Assembly (NCBI RefSeq): GCF_027744825.2
Contig: NC_071336.1
Coordinates: 19,092,501-19,156,500 of the forward strand
From: Synchiropus splendidus
Lineage: Eukaryota > Chordata > Actinopteri > Syngnathiformes > Callionymidae
Length of the DNA: 64,000 bases
Direction: 5' to 3'
Shown here: positions 60,427-64,000 of the stretch, in pieces
How positions within the stretch are numbered: position 1 is the first letter of the stretch
Layout of the letters: each line of letters starts with the position of its first letter
The notes under the pieces: generated by a model
Told to the model about the DNA's origin: nothing
Database searches by the model: none
The model's input: only the letters and a program-made list of their open reading frames with translations
Position numbers and translations under genes: made by a program

Positions 60427-60900
60427 CAGGGGTGACCAAACTGTTCCAGAAAGGGCCTCTGATAGTATTCGGAGTTGGTATGTCGTCTTATCTTGTCCCT
60501 CCATAATCCCTTATTGTCGCCAAGCCTGTGATCGTGTCTTCTAGTCAGAGCCACCTCCAGTATATTGTAGTGACAGTAGTCCACGTATTGTCGTCAGTAA
60601 GATTTCTTTAGTTAGGATTCCTTCCCTCCTGAGTTGAACTGTGTATTTTGTATCACCATTTTTTGTGGCCCTCTTTTTGTTGGAAACCCTTTGTTACATT
60701 GAGCTCTCATCCATGCATTTGGCTCAGCCTCTATGAGTGACGTTCACTGAAAACTGGCGGATATGTTGCAGTGCATTTTATGACTGGTCGAAGGACAGTA
60801 CCCAACAATGGTGGACCTTTAATAATGAACATATTGAAGAGAAATCACTGACCAAATTTTATTTATACCGTGGGCTACATTCGTCCTGTGAGCCTTAACT
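60427..60900. mobile_element. Possible decayed hAT element(s) (CAGGGGTGACCAAACTG ... GGGCTACATTCGTCCTGTG)
   Basis: CAGGGGTGACCAAACTGTTC with CAGAAAGGGCC at 60427-60457 resembles the start of the CAGGGGTGGCCAAAC hAT group. CCGTGGGCTACATTCGTCCT with GTGAGCCTTAACTTT at 60868-60902 resembles the end of CGGGCCGCATTCGGCCCGTGGGCCTTGAGTTTGACACC-type elements. The two termini are not inverted repeats of each other, so they may belong to two different elements. Tentative. Confidence 0.35.
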
Positions 60901-61129
60901 TTATTACGCCTAACAGCAAGAGTGCAAAATTCATTCTTTCATGCGTGGCATAAAGGTGTTTGTGCTTGGGCAGCCACCTTTGAAACTTTCATTAGATTCC
61001 TTCCATGATTCAGTGAATGCTGCATAAATACTTGCGAGGAGCAACACACTGTATAAGCATTGTGTGTTTTTACAGTGATAAATAACTCGGAGCTGCCACC
61101 GCAGAGGTCTCATTGGCATTGAATATGTG

Positions 61130-62250
61130 GCAGCTGCTGGAGAAACATAAGCGACTGCATGTAATGCATTTAATATGTCACTGACTAACCTTACCAGGGG
61201 GGCGCCGCCTGAAAGAAAAGCAACATCAACATCCTTTTGACCTATTGCCATGAAATATTTACCACAATGTTTCCCCGCGTCAATATTACACAACAAGCCA
61301 GCTGGGGGAGAGAGGAGTGTAACTCAAGCTCACATAAGTGACTGGCTGCTGGAGGCTTCACTGGTAGCAGAAACCTATGTCATTTCTAAATGTCACTTGC
61401 TGCCTTTTTAATAACTACATCCAGGGATATATCGTTGCTACCTCATGGGGCCACTTAGAGGCTAAGGGCGGGATGAAGCATGCTTTATCTTTATTTCCTG
61501 TTATTTGGAGAGGGGACTCCACTGTTTCCAATGAGCCTGCAAAGGTCTGGAGCCTTTCCAAGGGGAAATATGACAAACGTGTCAATATGACAAGCCCACT
61601 TGCTCTAATTAAATCCAAAGAGCTCGACCTAGACTTAGCCACAAATACTTTTGAGGGGAAAAGGGCCTCACAATCTGCTTTGATTGGTAGCCAAGGGAAA
61701 GGAAATTGCCAAAGGTAACTGCAGCTTTGCTCTGAAAGTGGCATTTTGACCTCTTGCACTGACCTCAATCACTGGGTCCTGCTGAGTACCGAAATCCCCT
61801 CAACTTCTGGCAGTGTCTCCTCTGTTGCCACGGTGAGTGCCTCATTTGGAAGAGCTATACACCAAGTTACTGAGAGAAGGCCAGGGACCTCATATCTGAG
61901 GATTTGGCCTTCTGACCTCTGCTTCCTGCTTCCCACCAAACTGTATCGATCGGAGAAGAGAATACACCAAACTCTTTTGTCCACTTTCAAGCACTGCATC
62001 TGTTATGGAGCGACATCATTTTATAAGTCAGCATTTTGGAGTCACTGGCGGATGAAGCCGATTACCCCTCATTTAGGCAAAGAGCAAGGGACCAGTGATG
62101 CTGCAATAAAACGGCCACCGACCATGAGCGGCCAGTTTCTATTAAAGGTATGTGATGTGTGGTTATATGCTGAATGCTGCCTTTCATCACAGATCACCAA
62201 AACTTTTAACATTCAAGCTGAGATGCTTGAATGAAGAAGTTTGCATCTCT
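61130..62250. other. Unique block with low stop density; conserved-element or exon candidate
   Basis: Open frames of 113 codons (61377-61718, +), 117 codons (61415-61768, -) and 162 codons (61746-62234, +) lie side by side on unique, higher-complexity sequence. A pyrimidine-containing stretch ending in CATCCAG (61424) and a good donor AAAG|GTAACT (61714-61715) would bracket a 290-nt open segment. None of the translations shows a known domain. Openness on both strands argues for composition or constraint on DNA rather than for protein coding. Confidence 0.2.
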
Positions 62251-63920
62251 CAACGATGTGACAAAAATACCTGTTTAAAAGCTTTAACACATTTAATTTA
62301 AAACTTGTAAAAGCATGGCCACTGGTTCAGCACCAGTCAGCCGGTTAGCACAACGCACACTTAGCAACACTAGCCAGTATGAGCACAATGGGCAGATGGC
62401 TAAGCAAATGCCCAGCAAAATTATTAATTCATCTGGGCTACATGTCCTGTCTTTGCCAGTGGTTGAACACAGCAACTTCTGCTGACTGCTGCTGGGTGCT
62501 ATCGAGACATATATCTTCACTGATGCCAGAGCTTCACCAGACAGATTACTCTCACTTCGAATTAAATGTTTTTCTGTTGTTCTTTTGGCAGATTAGTTTC
62601 AGCATTGTGCCTGCAAGGTTTTTGTATTCCTGATACATTAAAAAAAAAGAGTGTTTGTTTAAATTACAGTGATTTCGTGTTTCATTTTTTCCACATCCTG
62701 TCCTCAGTAGCACTTCTCAGAGTTACATTTTAATTACAAATTGATAGCAAATCTGTACTGGTGACCGCCTGTCGGAAGTGTAACAGCCGAGGAAATCTGG
62801 TTCTCCCTCTGCTCCAATGGAGGCTTACATATCAAACGTGATGCCCTACAATCACCTTCACCTATTGGATAACATGGTAGTATGTGTCCAACCTATAAGC
62901 TAAGTAGCATAAGTGAAGAACGATTCCAATTTTGGAGGTTTTCCACTATTTGGGATATAACAGGCAATTGTTGGATTCATCGAGAGAGGGAATGTAGTCG
63001 ATAAGTCTTGGTGAAACAGCAAAGATCAGTCAGTCAGATCCTCATAAAATCATTGTACTGCTATCATAATGATGAAAATTAAGTTAAACTGCAAGACAGT
63101 GGAGAAAGACTAGTGACCAAAAACGAAAAATAAATCCCATATGTTCAGCTAATGTTCTCTGCATTCTACACAGAAGAAGTGTATTCACCCACAGCACAAC
63201 GCCAGCCAGCACAGGGCAGCTACACTCTATCTCATCTATCTCATCTGCCATGGATTTGCTCCTAACATGGATTCCATTCCCGGACAGAGTAAGATGAGCT
63301 ACCGCTTCAATTTCACTCTGCTGGATGCCGATGCCATCAAACAAGCTGCCGCAGAACAAGATGTTCTCTTGCATAAGAGATGTCCATACTAATGTTGTTC
63401 TGACATACTGTGGTAATGTTGTGTCTCAAACTACAATATGCGTCTTCTCCCACCCTCACGGCATTTGTGATAGTTCCTCAGCTCTCAAATATTTGAAAAC
63501 AGCTTCTGCTCTCTTGCACCAGGTGTTTCGGAGTGCCTCGGTGTTGAAGTGTGAAAATCTGTGTCGTAAATAAAGCTAAAAGGATTTAGCCAAAAATATT
63601 TTCCCTGTTCCGTTTATCTTGAATTCCACCAATATTAACTGAAATGATGACTTAAATGTGGAACGTCACAGCCACATTGTGTTAATCTATTGAAAACTGA
63701 CCATTGCAGTATGGAAAATACATTTGATTTCATACCGATTGTGTATTTATTGATGCGTTTTGACCTTTTCTGTGTAATGCAGCGTAATAACTATGTCATT
63801 TTGCAAATGTGGGCAACAGCCCAGGTGGAGTTGGGCAGCCAGTAAGGTGTGTGCTTGTACCTCAGTGAGGCACGAGAGAGGGTGTGGTGGAGTGTTCCAG
63901 ACCAAGACAAGCCCCAGCAT
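62251..63920. other. Non-coding stretch, no firm feature
   Basis: Contains an AATAAA at 63569-63574 after a unique 300-bp segment, and a 23-bp word shared exactly with hAT-like copy 3 (63392-63414). The frame at 63084-63374 (-) has no recognised motif. Confidence 0.4.
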
Positions 63921-63923
63921 CAG

Positions 63924-63993
63924 AGATAAAAGGTCAGCAGTCGAGTGATATTGCAGTGGAAGAAAGACGAGCCATGTTTGCCATAGCAGTGAG
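63924..63993 (+). promoter_or_regulatory. Candidate TATA box, start codon and splice donor at window edge
   Basis: GATAAAAG at 63924-63931 is a weak TATA box. An ATG lies 50 bp downstream at 63974 in the context GAGCCATGT, followed by codons MFAIAV and then AG|GTAGAT at 63993/63994, a plausible 5' splice site. Without splicing the frame stops at once (TAG). This could be a first exon of a gene continuing beyond the window, but all elements are short and degenerate. Confidence 0.15.
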
Positions 63994-64000
63994 GTAGATT

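Noticed and set aside
63260..63580. 3' end of an mRNA or retrocopy ending at AATAAA (63569)
   Set aside because: No coding frame leads into it, and AATAAA is frequent in AT-rich DNA.
1..64000. CRISPR array, phage, plasmid or biosynthetic cluster
   Set aside because: No regularly spaced direct repeats and no long, densely packed frames. The repeats and composition are vertebrate.

Overview
The window looks like a gene-poor stretch of a ray-finned (probably percomorph) fish chromosome: an intergenic desert or a very large intron. Base composition is AT-rich, stops are frequent in all six frames, microsatellites are abundant, and the recognisable repeats are types that are common in teleost genomes: RTE-like and L2/CR1-like LINE tails, a Tc1/mariner hairpin MITE, a mariner-type non-autonomous element, hAT-type elements and a GTGGGG...(GT)n dispersed repeat. 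No rRNA, tRNA, CRISPR array, operon or bacterial/phage signature was seen. No protein-coding gene could be supported. The longest open frames (185, 178 and 162 codons) lack recognisable domains and are reported only as candidates.

Layout. 1-440: two LINE 3'-end fragments in opposite orientation. 2.4 kb: poly-A/(TA)n. 3.23-3.31 kb: an almost perfect 79-bp hairpin MITE. 4.2-7.4 kb: two copies of one unnamed repeat (4.7 and 7.2 kb) among TAATGCATTAC-type repeat. 9.1-9.7 kb: copy A of an inverted dispersed repeat, then (AT)n. 11.9-13.1 kb: a composite repeat block with two (AT)n tracts. 13.1-14.8 kb: transposon-like debris. 15-31 kb: mostly unique sequence, with a GTGGGG repeat (16.4 kb), a first copy of another repeat (22.9 kb) and a TATA/Inr-like candidate promoter (25.85 kb). 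31.7-31.97 kb: a GTGGGG repeat ending in (GT)n(GA)n. 37.1 kb: an L2-like reverse-transcriptase remnant. 41-41.6 kb: unique sequence rich in TAAT motifs. 42.4-44 kb: hAT-like copy 1, an L2-like LINE 3' end and a LINE-like tail. 45.7 kb: a third GTGGGG copy. 48.0-48.7 kb: hAT-like copy 2, with an 8-bp target duplication. 49.8-50.1 kb: second copy of the 22.9-kb repeat. 53.35-54.15 kb: (TA)n(CA)n abutting a 730-bp mariner-type element. 55.2-55.5 kb: copy B of the 9.2-kb repeat, inverted. 58.4-59.2 kb: hAT-like copy 3. 61.1-62.25 kb: unique sequence of low stop density. 63.9-64.0 kb: a possible TATA box, start codon and splice donor cut by the window edge.

The main content is therefore transposable-element history. 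By reading the window against itself I found at least five repeat families present in two or three copies. Everything said about conserved elements, promoters, CTCF sites or exons is inference that needs an alignment or expression check.
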